From positions 1 through 64,000 of the forward strand of contig DILW01000015.1 in assembly GCA_002425245.1 (NCBI GenBank): DNA of 64,000 bases, given 5' to 3'. Within the stretch, counting starts at the first letter, position 1; each line of letters starts with the position of its first letter. A program made the translations under genes and the position numbers. Of this stretch, positions 50,234 through 58,779 are shown one piece after another. A model generated the notes under the pieces. The model was given only the letters and a program-made list of their open reading frames with translations. It searched no databases and was not told the DNA's origin. This stretch comes from Betaproteobacteria bacterium UBA5582. Its GTDB lineage: Bacteria; Pseudomonadota; Gammaproteobacteria; Burkholderiales; Rhodocyclaceae.

Positions 50234-50925
50234 GCACAGATTTCCTGATCAGCAAACCTTGAATCATTGCGATGCCTTTCCAATGCCTCCAACAGCCGTT
50301 CCGGCTCGCTGAACAAGGCATGATTTTCCTCCAACCACGGTTCCGGCATGCACCACCACTGACTTTCAAGCAGCGCTCTACGCAAGCTCTCATCAAAACG
50401 ATATTTGATAATTTTTGCCGGCACCCCGGCGACGACAGCATAATCCGGGACATCGCGCGTCACCACGGCACAGGCGGCAATCACGCAGCCCGTACCAAGC
50501 TTTACTCCGGACATAATGACTGCATTTTGCCCAATCCAGACATCATGACCAACAAGCGTTCTCTGGGTAGTAACAAAACAATCCCTATCAGAATAGGTTT
50601 TGGCCAAAGGCGTATTCTTCAGATAAAACGACGGATGCGTACTGACACCTTGCATTGCATGCTGAGACAAACCAATGGTAACCCCTGCTGCAATTGAGCC
50701 GAATTTACCGATATCAGCATTACTGACCGTTGTGCGTTGCTGCACATAGGTATGATCGCCAAGTGTCGACTCAATAATAATTGCATCCTTGAAAATCACG
50801 TTGAAACGCCCCAGTTTCGATCCAGCCCCGACAATAGCGCCATAATGAACGATGCAAGTTGGATACCTGAATCTGAACAGCAGCGGCATCACCAGGCCTT
50901 TGAGGGCGGATTTAATCAAACTCAT
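50230..50925 (-). CDS. hexapeptide-repeat sugar O-acetyltransferase
   Basis: This second beta-helix acyltransferase (231 residues) has GSKLGRFNVIFKDAIIIEST, NADIGKFGSIAAGVTIGLSQH and STHPSFYLKNTPLAKTYSD. VGHDVWIGQNAVIMSGVKLG and VVAGVPAKIIKYRF complete the fold. It resembles the transferase 84 kb-type WbbJ/NeuO-like sugar O-acetyltransferases in general layout only; the acceptor is unknown. It is a distant paralogue of the acetyltransferase on the other side of the methyltransferase. The gene is AT-rich and is preceded by an 84-bp AT-rich gap that may hold an internal promoter. Confidence 0.85.
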   Translation of the reverse strand: MSLIKSALKGLVMPLLFRFRYPTCIVHYGAIVGAGSKLGRFNVIFKDAIIIESTLGDHTYVQQRTTVSNADIGKFGSIAAGVTIGLSQHAMQGVSTHPSFYLKNTPLAKTYSDRDCFVTTQRTLVGHDVWIGQNAVIMSGVKLGTGCVIAACAVVTRDVPDYAVVAGVPAKIIKYRFDESLRRALLESQWWCMPEPWLEENHALFSEPERLLEALERHRNDSRFADQEICA

Positions 50926-51009
50926 TTACACCCCCAACGGTATGCCGTAAAACATGATAATTAAAGGCCATCGATCAAAAAACAATCGATTAATGTACAG
51001 ACAAGAAAA

Positions 51010-52200
51010 TCACCGAGGGCCGTGCTCCAAAACAGCCTTCGCGAGAATATCCCACAAACTTGCTTCATCCGCATCTGGAGAACGCAAGTAGGTGTTCTCG
51101 TACGCTTCATAGCTCAGCGCATCCACGACCACCCCCTCTTTCCCAACAACACAACCGGCTGCCTCTTCGTCGATATCGACCAGAGGCGCCCGCAATACCC
51201 GCTGCGGCGCCAGCACCCAGGGCATGTACCAACTGTTGCGCAGCTCTTCGCTGGCCAGAAAGACCAGGGGACGACGCCAGAGAACGGCAAACGATATCGC
51301 GGTCGATGCATGGGCGAACACCACGGCCGCGCCCTTGATCAGTTCCGCCGTTTGCCCGAACACCACATCGCGCTCGCCGAACAGCTTTCGGTAATACTCT
51401 TCACTCCGGGACGCCGGGTAAGCCGCAATGCGCACGCGCAGGCCACTCTCTCGCTCGAACTGATCGAAAAAGCGTTTGAGCGAGACGGAGAAACGCTCGA
51501 AGCTCACCGGGATGTCGTATCCGAGCTCGCCGTTATCCTCGTGCGACGGCAGGTTTTCGTCGATGTACAGCGCCCAGCCGGGCTCGTCCGAGCTGACGAA
51601 CTCGGCATTGACCCGGCGATACCTCTCGTAATCGAACGAATGGGCCGGAATCTTCGTCCCGGCACTGACGAAGCGCGGGTTCGATTGCCAGGAGGTTCCC
51701 GCCACCAACGCGATGTCGGGAGACTGATCCGGCAAGGCCCGCAGCAGCAGATTGCGTCCCAGCTTGCTCAAGGCGCGCGCCAGCACCCGGCTCTTGTAGG
51801 CATAGACGAGGCCCTGCCAAGACAGGCTGACCCGTCGCCATTCCTGCGGCAAGGCCACGGAGCCGCTATCGAGGACGGCAATCTTGAATCCGGCGCGTTT
51901 CAATACATGGAACATGATGATCGCCTGGGCGGAAAACTGCCCGACGTAATCCATCGCCACCCCGGCCGGTGTCTTTGCAACAAACTGCCGGAACGCCTTC
52001 AGCGAGTTTATCTGGAGCACTTCATCGCAGATCGGCGGGTGCACCTTGCGCCGGCGCATGGTCTGCGGCATCAGCCAGGATGAGCAATCCAGGATAGACA
52101 GTTCGAAGCGCTGCTTGAGCGCGTCAATCCCCATCCGCTCATAATCCCGGGGCGAGAACGGATTCTTCAGTAGCAACAGCAGTGTTTTCTTGCCAGTCAT
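51010..52200 (-). CDS. unassigned surface-polysaccharide protein, possible GT-B glycosyltransferase
   Basis: I do not recognise a named family. The 396-residue protein starts with a short beta-strand-like KKTLLLLLKNPFSP and has an alternating alpha/beta pattern. It has a first domain to about residue 170 and a second domain with LRVRIAAYPASRSEEYYRKL. Near the C-terminus AAVVFAHASTAISFAVLWRR and PLVFLASEE resemble the donor-binding end of GT-B enzymes, including polysialate and Kdo-type transferases. No signal peptide or membrane segment is seen. It lies behind the flippase gene. It is a candidate for the nonulosonate transferase, by inference. Confidence 0.6.
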   Translation of the reverse strand: MTGKKTLLLLLKNPFSPRDYERMGIDALKQRFELSILDCSSWLMPQTMRRRKVHPPICDEVLQINSLKAFRQFVAKTPAGVAMDYVGQFSAQAIIMFHVLKRAGFKIAVLDSGSVALPQEWRRVSLSWQGLVYAYKSRVLARALSKLGRNLLLRALPDQSPDIALVAGTSWQSNPRFVSAGTKIPAHSFDYERYRRVNAEFVSSDEPGWALYIDENLPSHEDNGELGYDIPVSFERFSVSLKRFFDQFERESGLRVRIAAYPASRSEEYYRKLFGERDVVFGQTAELIKGAAVVFAHASTAISFAVLWRRPLVFLASEELRNSWYMPWVLAPQRVLRAPLVDIDEEAAGCVVGKEGVVVDALSYEAYENTYLRSPDADEASLWDILAKAVLEHGPR

Positions 52201-52281
52201 TTTCGTATCAACCTTCCTTCAATTTGCTTTTCCCGCATTCTTCGCTCGACTCGCAAATGAAGAAATTCTTCAGCACCAATT

Positions 52282-53859
52282 TCAAGCTCTGCCCCGACGC
52301 AGTACGCCGGCCAACTTTGCCAGATAGCCATTCAATTCTTCCCGCTGCATTCCCATCAGTTTAGGCAGACGTATCACCAAGGCAAAACTGGCCGCCAGGT
52401 AAGCCATCCCGGCTACCAGCATGCCGATGATCATCGGCAAACGCCCGGAAAAATCGAAGGATGGCAGAACCAAGGCCTGCAGCTCCAGCGCCAGAAACTT
52501 GCACACATAAGCGATCAACAACAGGAGAAGAATGGTTCCCAACTGCTCAATCCACTGAACGGCAATTCCGTAATAGCGCGAGATCACCCAGGATTGAACA
52601 TTGACGAACAGGAAATTGAGTCCGACGGTGCTCACTGCCAAACCCATGGCCCCCAGCCCCAGTCCGATCCCGCCCGACTCGGTCGCCGGCGCAATCAGCG
52701 CATAGGAGACCGGAATGCTGACCAGCAATCCGGCCACCGTGATTTTCATGTACACCGAGTTTTGCCCGGTCGCCATGAACAAGGTCGCGTTGATCTGCCC
52801 GACCGCCTGATGGATCGGGTAGAACAGCATCAGCATCAAGACCGGCCAGGCGGCATGATACGCACTCCCGAGCAGCACATCGACCAGCATTTCCGCCCAT
52901 GGCGCGAAAAAGCAGGAAACCAGTGCCGCCAGAAACACCAGCGACTGCGTCGTTTTCCGGTACAGACCGGCAACCCGCTCACGAGCACCGCGCTCGTTGG
53001 CTTCGGCGATTTCCTTCCAGAAGATGTTCAGTATCGATACGCTCGCCAGCAGGCTGATCGCCGACAGTTGCGCCGCCACCTGGTAAAAGCCCTGCTGCGA
53101 AGCGCCGCCATAACGCTGCAGCAACCAGCGAACGGCAAATTCATAGGCAAAGGAAAAAACGGCAATCACCGCCATTGGCCGGCAGTAGCGGACATAGGCC
53201 GCGAGCACCGTTCTGAAATCGTCGGCCTTGTGATCTTCTGCCACTGGTTCAGTTTCGCTTGCGGCATACGATTTGCGCAAGGTTACCGACAACCAGGCTG
53301 CAGCAACAAAGTACTCGCCGACGATGGCCCAGAGCACCGCGCGCACGCTGAGCCAATCGCCCAACAGCATCGCGGCAACCAGCACCATATGAACCAGGAC
53401 GATGAGCACGCCCGCCATCTGGATCCGTATGGTCTGGCGCACCGACTCGTGCATCTGCACCACGGTCAGCCACACCTGGTTCTGCAGGAAAGTGGCCAGC
53501 AACGCCAGCAGGATCAGCTCGCGTTCGAGCCCCAGCCAGAATTGCGCGATCAGCTCGGCGGGCAGGATCAGCGCCACCAGCGCCAGCGAAAAAAGGAACT
53601 GGAAGGCCAGCCAGGCGAAATAGGCCGCGTAGTAATGGTAACTACGCCCGCGCTGGGCGATGAAAGTGTAGAAAGCGCTGGAGGAGCCGAGGTCGAGCAA
53701 GGCCCGAATGGCCCAGAAGCTGCCCAGCAGGTAGGACAGGTTGCCGTAATCGGCCGGCCCCAGGCCGCGGGCCACGAGCATCCCGACGGCAAGACTGATC
53801 AGCGCCCGACCTGCGTTCGCACCGGCAGAAAAGAAGAAGCGCTTGCGGATCGAACTCAC
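52282..53859 (-). CDS. Wzx-type polysaccharide flippase
   Basis: This MOP-superfamily exporter is expected to flip the undecaprenyl-linked repeat unit to the periplasm. The 525-residue protein has about 12-14 hydrophobic helices. It starts SSIRKRFFFSAGANAGRALI with SLAVGMLVARGLGPADYGNL, the usual N-terminal family pattern, and has the loop between helices 10 and 11 near YHAAWPVLMLMLFYPIHQAV. The start codon is GTG, 14 bp after the upstream SDR gene. No polymerase (Wzy) is found in the window. Confidence 0.88.
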   Translation of the reverse strand: MSSIRKRFFFSAGANAGRALISLAVGMLVARGLGPADYGNLSYLLGSFWAIRALLDLGSSSAFYTFIAQRGRSYHYYAAYFAWLAFQFLFSLALVALILPAELIAQFWLGLERELILLALLATFLQNQVWLTVVQMHESVRQTIRIQMAGVLIVLVHMVLVAAMLLGDWLSVRAVLWAIVGEYFVAAAWLSVTLRKSYAASETEPVAEDHKADDFRTVLAAYVRYCRPMAVIAVFSFAYEFAVRWLLQRYGGASQQGFYQVAAQLSAISLLASVSILNIFWKEIAEANERGARERVAGLYRKTTQSLVFLAALVSCFFAPWAEMLVDVLLGSAYHAAWPVLMLMLFYPIHQAVGQINATLFMATGQNSVYMKITVAGLLVSIPVSYALIAPATESGGIGLGLGAMGLAVSTVGLNFLFVNVQSWVISRYYGIAVQWIEQLGTILLLLLIAYVCKFLALELQALVLPSFDFSGRLPMIIGMLVAGMAYLAASFALVIRLPKLMGMQREELNGYLAKLAGVLRRGRA

Positions 53860-53873
53860 GCCGGGGTTGAAGC

Positions 53874-54644
53874 CTAGATCGAAAAGCCGTCGTCAACGAA
53901 GAGGTTCTGCCCCGTCATGTAACGCGATTCGTCGGACAACAGGAAAAGCAGCGTGCCGACCACATCCTCGGCCGCCAGCATGCCCTTGGAGGCACAGTGG
54001 GCGTTGTAGGCGGCGAGGAAGTCGGCCGGCTGGTTGGCCAGGATGCCGCCTGGGCTGAGGCAATTCACCCGGATCCCGTTCCCCTTGAAATACTGGGCGA
54101 AATAGCGGGTGAGGTGCACCACCGCCGACTTGATCGCCGCGTATTCGACCGGCATCGTCATCGGCGTACCCTCGTACACCTCAAAGCGCGGTGCCATCGA
54201 ACCGTAGATCGAGGACATGTTGATCAGGTTGCCATGTCCCTGCGCCTTGAACGCCATGCAGAACTGCTGGGCAACCAGGAAGTAGCCGCCGAGATGGCTG
54301 TCGACGTTCGCGCAGAAGTCTTCGTAGGTCACCTCTTCGAGTCGGCGCCCGTAGTTCTTGTTGCGCGGATAGGCGTTGTTGACCACGGCGTCGATTCTTC
54401 CAAAGCGCGCCTGCAGGCTGCCGATCAGCGCGCAAACCGAATCCTTGCTGGTGATGTCGAGTTCGGCCGCCACGACCGACCCGCCGCCCGGCTGTGCCTG
54501 CCATTCGTCAGCGACCTGCCGTGCCGCTTCGATGTTGACGTCGGCCGCGATGGCGGTGCCCCCCTGGCGCGCAATCGCGGCAACGAAACCCCGACCGAGT
54601 GCGCCGGCACCGCCCGTGACCACAACGACCTTATCGTTCAACAT
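53874..54644 (-). CDS. short-chain dehydrogenase, PtmA-like
   Basis: This classical SDR oxidoreductase (256 residues) has VVVVTGGAGALGRGFVAAIA at the N-terminus, VVNNAYPRNKNYGRRLEE, the serine in LINMSSIYGSMAPRF, and the Tyr-x3-Lys site in VEYAAIKSAVVHL. The C-terminal FLLSDESRYMTGQNLFVDDG is typical of the family. In Campylobacter jejuni PtmA belongs to the legionaminic-acid gene set, and the neighbouring genes here make the same assignment likely. I start at MLNDKVVVV; an upstream ATG near 54707 lies in the carbamoyltransferase gene. Confidence 0.85.
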   Translation of the reverse strand: MLNDKVVVVTGGAGALGRGFVAAIARQGGTAIAADVNIEAARQVADEWQAQPGGGSVVAAELDITSKDSVCALIGSLQARFGRIDAVVNNAYPRNKNYGRRLEEVTYEDFCANVDSHLGGYFLVAQQFCMAFKAQGHGNLINMSSIYGSMAPRFEVYEGTPMTMPVEYAAIKSAVVHLTRYFAQYFKGNGIRVNCLSPGGILANQPADFLAAYNAHCASKGMLAAEDVVGTLLFLLSDESRYMTGQNLFVDDGFSI

Positions 54645-54660
54645 AAGCAAGCGATTCAAG

Positions 54661-56478
54661 TTAATTTCCCGCAGCAGAAGCCGCAACCCGCTTGGAAAGC
54701 AGGACACGGTCCTCGATCAGCAGATGATCGAGACCGGACAGCTCAAAGGTACGGATGGCGTCGGCAATCGTGTCCACAATCGGCTCCCCGTGCAGGTTGA
54801 AGCTCGTGTTCAGAAGAGCGGGAATACCGGTCAGCTGGTTGAAAGCGCTGATCAGACGGTGGTAAGCAGGGGCTTCGCCGGCGGCGACGAACTGCGGACG
54901 CACGGTCTGATCGTAGGGATGCGTACCCGCCTCGATCTTCTTGTGCATCTCCGGACGAACGTCGAGGCTGATCGCCATGAACGGCGAATGCAGGCGCTTC
55001 GGATTGAGGATGTATTCCGCCTGATGCTCTTCGAGGATGGACAAGGCAAAGGGCATCCAGAAATCGCGGTTCTTGATCGCTTCGTTGATCTTCTGCACCG
55101 TGCTGCGCTGGCTGGGATTGGCGAGGATGCTGCGATTGCCCAGGGCACGGGCACCGAACTCGGCCTTGCCGCGCACCACGGCGACGATGTCACCGGCGGC
55201 GATAAGCTCGGCAACCTGTTCGGGGCTGACATTCTCGCGGACGTCGAAGCGCTGCTTGTACGAGGCGGCGTCGAAGGTCCCGATTTCATCGGCGATGTCG
55301 TGACCGAGGTAGAGATTGTCCAGGGGCCGATTGCGTTTGGCATCGGAGTTCAGATAGTAGCAACCACCGATGCTCAGGCTCTCATCGCCGGAAGAGCCGC
55401 AAACGAACAGGGACTCCACTTCCTCCAGCTCGGAAATGGCCTTGTTCATCTTGATGTTCATGGCGATCCCGCCGCCGATCACGAAGCGCCGGATGCCGGT
55501 TTCTCTGGCGATACTCCGGACCAGTTCGCAGGCCATCTCTTCCGTGTAGGTCTGCACGGCCCCGGCGATGTTGTCGAAGCGATGATCCTTCCAGTTCTCC
55601 TCGAGATACGAGTAAAGATCGGCGGGGCGATTCTTCGAGACCAGGCGCATTCCTTCGACGGCGCAGAGCCCGTCGAGCACCTTCTTGGCGCGCGCCACAT
55701 GGGAAGCCTTGGCGTACGGCGCCAGGCCCATGACCTTGAACTCATGCTCGTCGGGGCGCATCGCCAGCAACAGCGTCGCCATCTTGTAGATCCGGCCCAG
55801 ATCGTTCTGGCTCGATTCGGCCAGCAGGGTGAACTTGTCGTCGCTGACCTTCCACACCGTCTGGTTGCGGCCATCGCCATCGCCGTCCAGGGTCAGGGCG
55901 ATGCAGTCCTCGCCGCGGAACGGGGAACCGAAATACGCGTAATAGGCGTGACAGGTATGGTGGTCGATGAACTCGACCTTTTCCGCGGGAATGCCAAGCT
56001 GGACGCTCAGCCTGCGCCGTTGCTCGTTCTGCAGCAGGACCTGGTCGCGCGCGGGATCGAGCAAAACCTCGTCGGTCAAATAGGAAAAGTCATAGTACTG
56101 CTCGTCCTCGTTGAACTTCGGGTCGGTGTTCAGCCATTGCAGGTAATCGAGAATGCTCTCGCCACGCATGCGCCGCTTGTAGTAGCCCTCGCCGTAATAG
56201 TTGATGTAGTCGCGAATCGAGAACTGGGTTGAGGTCTTCGACTTGATGAAGATGGACGGACCGACCGCTACCGTCGTGTAGGCCACGCGCGACAAATCGC
56301 TGCCGCTGACCCCGGCCTTCTTCAGGCAGTAATCAATCGCCTGAAAGGGATAACCGACATAGTTCTTCTTCCGACAGAAACGCTCCTCCAGCGCAGCCGT
56401 GACGATCACACCGTCGCGCATCAGGGCTGCCGATGCGTTGTGCCCGGAATGTACAGCAAGTATCAATTCGTTCTTCAT
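54661..56478 (-). CDS. NodU/CmcH-type O-carbamoyltransferase
   Basis: This enzyme transfers a carbamoyl group from carbamoyl phosphate to a sugar hydroxyl via carbamoyl-AMP. The 605-residue protein has the N-terminal Kae1-like domain with VHSGHNASAALMRDGVI, the metal-binding IDHHTCHAYYAYFGSPF (about residue 170), TLDGDGDGRNQTVW and VIGGGIAMNIKMN. The C-terminal carbamoyltransferase domain has KAEFGARALGNRSILANP and PALLNTSFNLHGEPI. Next to nonulosonate genes it may carbamoylate the legionaminic acid or another repeat-unit sugar; this is an inference. Confidence 0.92.
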   Translation of the reverse strand: MKNELILAVHSGHNASAALMRDGVIVTAALEERFCRKKNYVGYPFQAIDYCLKKAGVSGSDLSRVAYTTVAVGPSIFIKSKTSTQFSIRDYINYYGEGYYKRRMRGESILDYLQWLNTDPKFNEDEQYYDFSYLTDEVLLDPARDQVLLQNEQRRRLSVQLGIPAEKVEFIDHHTCHAYYAYFGSPFRGEDCIALTLDGDGDGRNQTVWKVSDDKFTLLAESSQNDLGRIYKMATLLLAMRPDEHEFKVMGLAPYAKASHVARAKKVLDGLCAVEGMRLVSKNRPADLYSYLEENWKDHRFDNIAGAVQTYTEEMACELVRSIARETGIRRFVIGGGIAMNIKMNKAISELEEVESLFVCGSSGDESLSIGGCYYLNSDAKRNRPLDNLYLGHDIADEIGTFDAASYKQRFDVRENVSPEQVAELIAAGDIVAVVRGKAEFGARALGNRSILANPSQRSTVQKINEAIKNRDFWMPFALSILEEHQAEYILNPKRLHSPFMAISLDVRPEMHKKIEAGTHPYDQTVRPQFVAAGEAPAYHRLISAFNQLTGIPALLNTSFNLHGEPIVDTIADAIRTFELSGLDHLLIEDRVLLSKRVAASAAGN

Positions 56479-56506
56479 CTTTCATCCAAACTCTTGTGTT
56501 TAATCG

Positions 56507-57217
56507 TCAAGCCGGCAGTGCCCTACCGGCCGACATCAACAGATACTCGACAAACTGGAAATCCAGCTCCGAGTCGATATCAATCGATCGCTCTTCCGGC
56601 ATCACGTACAAACGGGTGTCGGCATTGAACAGGCCGGGACGTTCGAAGAGGACAGGCCTGCGCCAGACGTAAATGGAGGCGTTCATGTCGTAGCATTTCG
56701 GGGCATCCTGCCGACGAACCACCGCGCTAGCAAGTGGTTTGGACAGATGCACCACGCCCGCGGAATCCACCTCAACCAGATTGAAGTAGGGCGAGCGCCG
56801 AGCCGGCATGGCGGTCAGGACATTACCGCTCCCCGACGTCTCAAGCAAGCCCACTGCTTCGACGATATCGGCGGGCAGACGCAAGGGCGAAGTGGCGTCG
56901 AGATCGACGAGGGTATCGAACTCACCCCCGGAAAGGCGCTCGACCTCCGCCACACAATGCCGGATCACCGGCAGTTTCGCCGCCTGATCGGTGGCCAGTT
57001 CATCCGGCCGCTTGATCAGGTAGTCGCAGCCATGCGCCCGGGCCACCTCCAGTATCGCGTCCGAGTCGCTGCTGACGGCCAGCGCATCGAACAGGCCGCT
57101 GGCACGCGCCTGTTCGATGCTGTGGGCAATCAACGGCTTGCCGGCAAGCATCCGCAGGTTCTTGCCCTTGACGCCCTTGGAACCGCCGCGGGCACAAATG
57201 GTACACAATCTTCTCAT
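56507..57217 (-). CDS. CMP-nonulosonate (CMP-legionaminate) synthetase, NeuA/PtmB-like
   Basis: This cytidylyltransferase activates a nonulosonic acid with CTP. The 236-residue protein has the signature ICARGGSKGVKGKNLRMLAG at the N-terminus, VSSDSDAILEVARAHG, VDLDATSPLRLPADIVEAV and PERSIDIDSELDFQFVEYL. The ATG at 57217 overlaps the stop of the oxidoreductase gene (ATGA); an ATG at 57229 would add four residues. Together with NeuB- and NeuC-like genes it completes a nonulosonate pathway. Legionaminate rather than sialate is favoured by the neighbouring Ptm-type genes. Confidence 0.9.
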   Translation of the reverse strand: MRRLCTICARGGSKGVKGKNLRMLAGKPLIAHSIEQARASGLFDALAVSSDSDAILEVARAHGCDYLIKRPDELATDQAAKLPVIRHCVAEVERLSGGEFDTLVDLDATSPLRLPADIVEAVGLLETSGSGNVLTAMPARRSPYFNLVEVDSAGVVHLSKPLASAVVRRQDAPKCYDMNASIYVWRRPVLFERPGLFNADTRLYVMPEERSIDIDSELDFQFVEYLLMSAGRALPA

Positions 57218-58125
57218 CGCCTGACCCATTCCAGTTGTCGGCTGGCCTGCTCCGCAGCTTCAATCAACTTCAGCGTGGCGCGGCCCTCTTCCAGCGTGCA
57301 CAGCGTGTCGTCACGACCGCTCAAGGCTGCACGATGCATTTCCCGATAGGTGTGATCGCGTTCGACCACAAAGGACTCGCTGACCCCGTTGACCGTCAAC
57401 ACCCCGGCAACCAGGTCAGCTTCCACGGCAAGACGCCCGGTATTGATCGTCACCCGTCTTTTCACCACCCGATCCAGGTAGCTGACTTGTACGGAAACCG
57501 CAGGACAGCGCTCGGTACGCATCAACAGGACGAACAGATCGTCGCTGTCGATCTCCAAAGCGCTGAAATGGCCGCCAAGTGCGGTCACGGCCGACCAGGG
57601 GCCACACAGCCAGCCCAGGTAATCCAGTTCGTGGCTGAGATCGCGCAAGGCGCCGCCCCCCTCGCCGGCCCTGGCCGAATAAGATTCCCGGTAATCGGTC
57701 CCCGGACGCCAGTCGGGAAGATACTGCCCGACGTAGGCCTGCACGGAAAGAATCTCCTCGCCGACCAGCAAGGCGTTCAGCGCTTGCAGCAGGGGATGGA
57801 AACGCAGGTTGTAGGCAACCGACAGGCCGAGAAATTCGTTATCCGGAACCGGCCGCACCACGTCGAACAAGGGTTTCTCGACAAGCACCCGTCCGCGGTA
57901 GCCCGCCTCGGCCAGCCGCGCCAGCATGCCGTGGTGCTGGCTGGTTGGATTGGCGAGCACCACGTAATCGGGGCAATGATCGTTCAAAGCCTGGCCGACA
58001 TCCGAAAAGACGAGCGGAAACTCGACGCGGCGTGCGCTGAGTACGGCCGTGTCGCAACCCAGTTCCGTCAGCAAGCGCGCATGACGCGAACCGATCGAGC
58101 CGTAGCCAGCGACCAGGGCTTTCAA
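57214..58125 (-). CDS. Gfo/Idh/MocA oxidoreductase, PtmF-like
   Basis: This NAD(P)-dependent oxidoreductase of 303 residues has the Rossmann motif ALVAGYGSIGSRHARLLTE at residue 3 and LVEKPLFD, the conserved EKP motif, near residue 92. The C-terminal half is all-beta (SVQVSYLDRVVKRRVTINTG). In legionaminate loci a similar protein (PtmF) acts with PtmA and PtmE in early steps before GDP-sugar formation. Gene order next to a CMP-synthetase and hisH/hisF supports this. The biochemical step is uncertain. Confidence 0.82.
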   Translation of the reverse strand: MKALVAGYGSIGSRHARLLTELGCDTAVLSARRVEFPLVFSDVGQALNDHCPDYVVLANPTSQHHGMLARLAEAGYRGRVLVEKPLFDVVRPVPDNEFLGLSVAYNLRFHPLLQALNALLVGEEILSVQAYVGQYLPDWRPGTDYRESYSARAGEGGGALRDLSHELDYLGWLCGPWSAVTALGGHFSALEIDSDDLFVLLMRTERCPAVSVQVSYLDRVVKRRVTINTGRLAVEADLVAGVLTVNGVSESFVVERDHTYREMHRAALSGRDDTLCTLEEGRATLKLIEAAEQASRQLEWVRR

Positions 58126-58137
58126 GACGCCTCCCGG

Positions 58138-58779
58138 TCAACTCGCACAAAAACGTCTCAGGATCGACAAGCCGACTTCGCCGCTTTTTTCCGGATGGAA
58201 CTGGCAACCCGTCGTCCGCCCCCGGGCGATCACCGCGGGAATGCGATGTCCGCCATAAACGCAGTCGGCAAGACGATGCGCGGGATCGTCGGGAACCGCC
58301 ATGAACGAATGCACGAAGTAAATCGCGTCGCCCGGCACGGTATCGGCGAGCAACGTATCCCGCCAGGGAACGTCCGCCGGCACCAGGGCATTCCAGCCGA
58401 TGTGGGGGATCTTCTGCGGCAGGTTCGCCGTCGTTTGTTGCGGAATGGCGAGCACGCGCCCGGGAATGATGCCCAGGCCACGGGTGATGCCGAATTCCTC
58501 GCTTTCGTCGAGCAGCAGTTGCATGCCCAGGCAGATGCCCAGCAGCGGCGTTCCCCGGCCGGCAATCTGCTGCAGCGGCTCGACCAGGTTCCTTTCGGCC
58601 AATGCCTGCATGGCGTTACCGAAAGCGCCGACGCCCGGCAAAACCACCCGCTCGGCCTGAAGCACGACATCCGGATCGGCGGTAAGCACGACGTCGGCAC
58701 CGCAGTGTTCCAAGCCCCGCTGAACGCTGAGGAGATTGCCTACGCCGTAGTCGATCACGACAATTCTTGGCTTAGCCAT
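58138..58779 (-). CDS. hisH: HisH paralogue, glutaminase for sugar amidination
   Basis: This class I glutamine amidotransferase has 213 residues. The nucleophile elbow is GICLGMQLLLDESEEFG with the catalytic cysteine near residue 83, and the catalytic histidine and glutamate are in CQFHPEKSGEVG. DYGVGNLLSVQRGLEHCGAD begins the protein. Although it is homologous to histidine-pathway HisH, it lies beside a PseA/WbpG-type gene with no other his genes. It is therefore probably the ammonia-producing subunit for making an acetamidino sugar, as HisH2 is in Pseudomonas O-antigen loci. It overlaps hisF by 8 bp. Confidence 0.9.
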   Translation of the reverse strand: MAKPRIVVIDYGVGNLLSVQRGLEHCGADVVLTADPDVVLQAERVVLPGVGAFGNAMQALAERNLVEPLQQIAGRGTPLLGICLGMQLLLDESEEFGITRGLGIIPGRVLAIPQQTTANLPQKIPHIGWNALVPADVPWRDTLLADTVPGDAIYFVHSFMAVPDDPAHRLADCVYGGHRIPAVIARGRTTGCQFHPEKSGEVGLSILRRFCAS

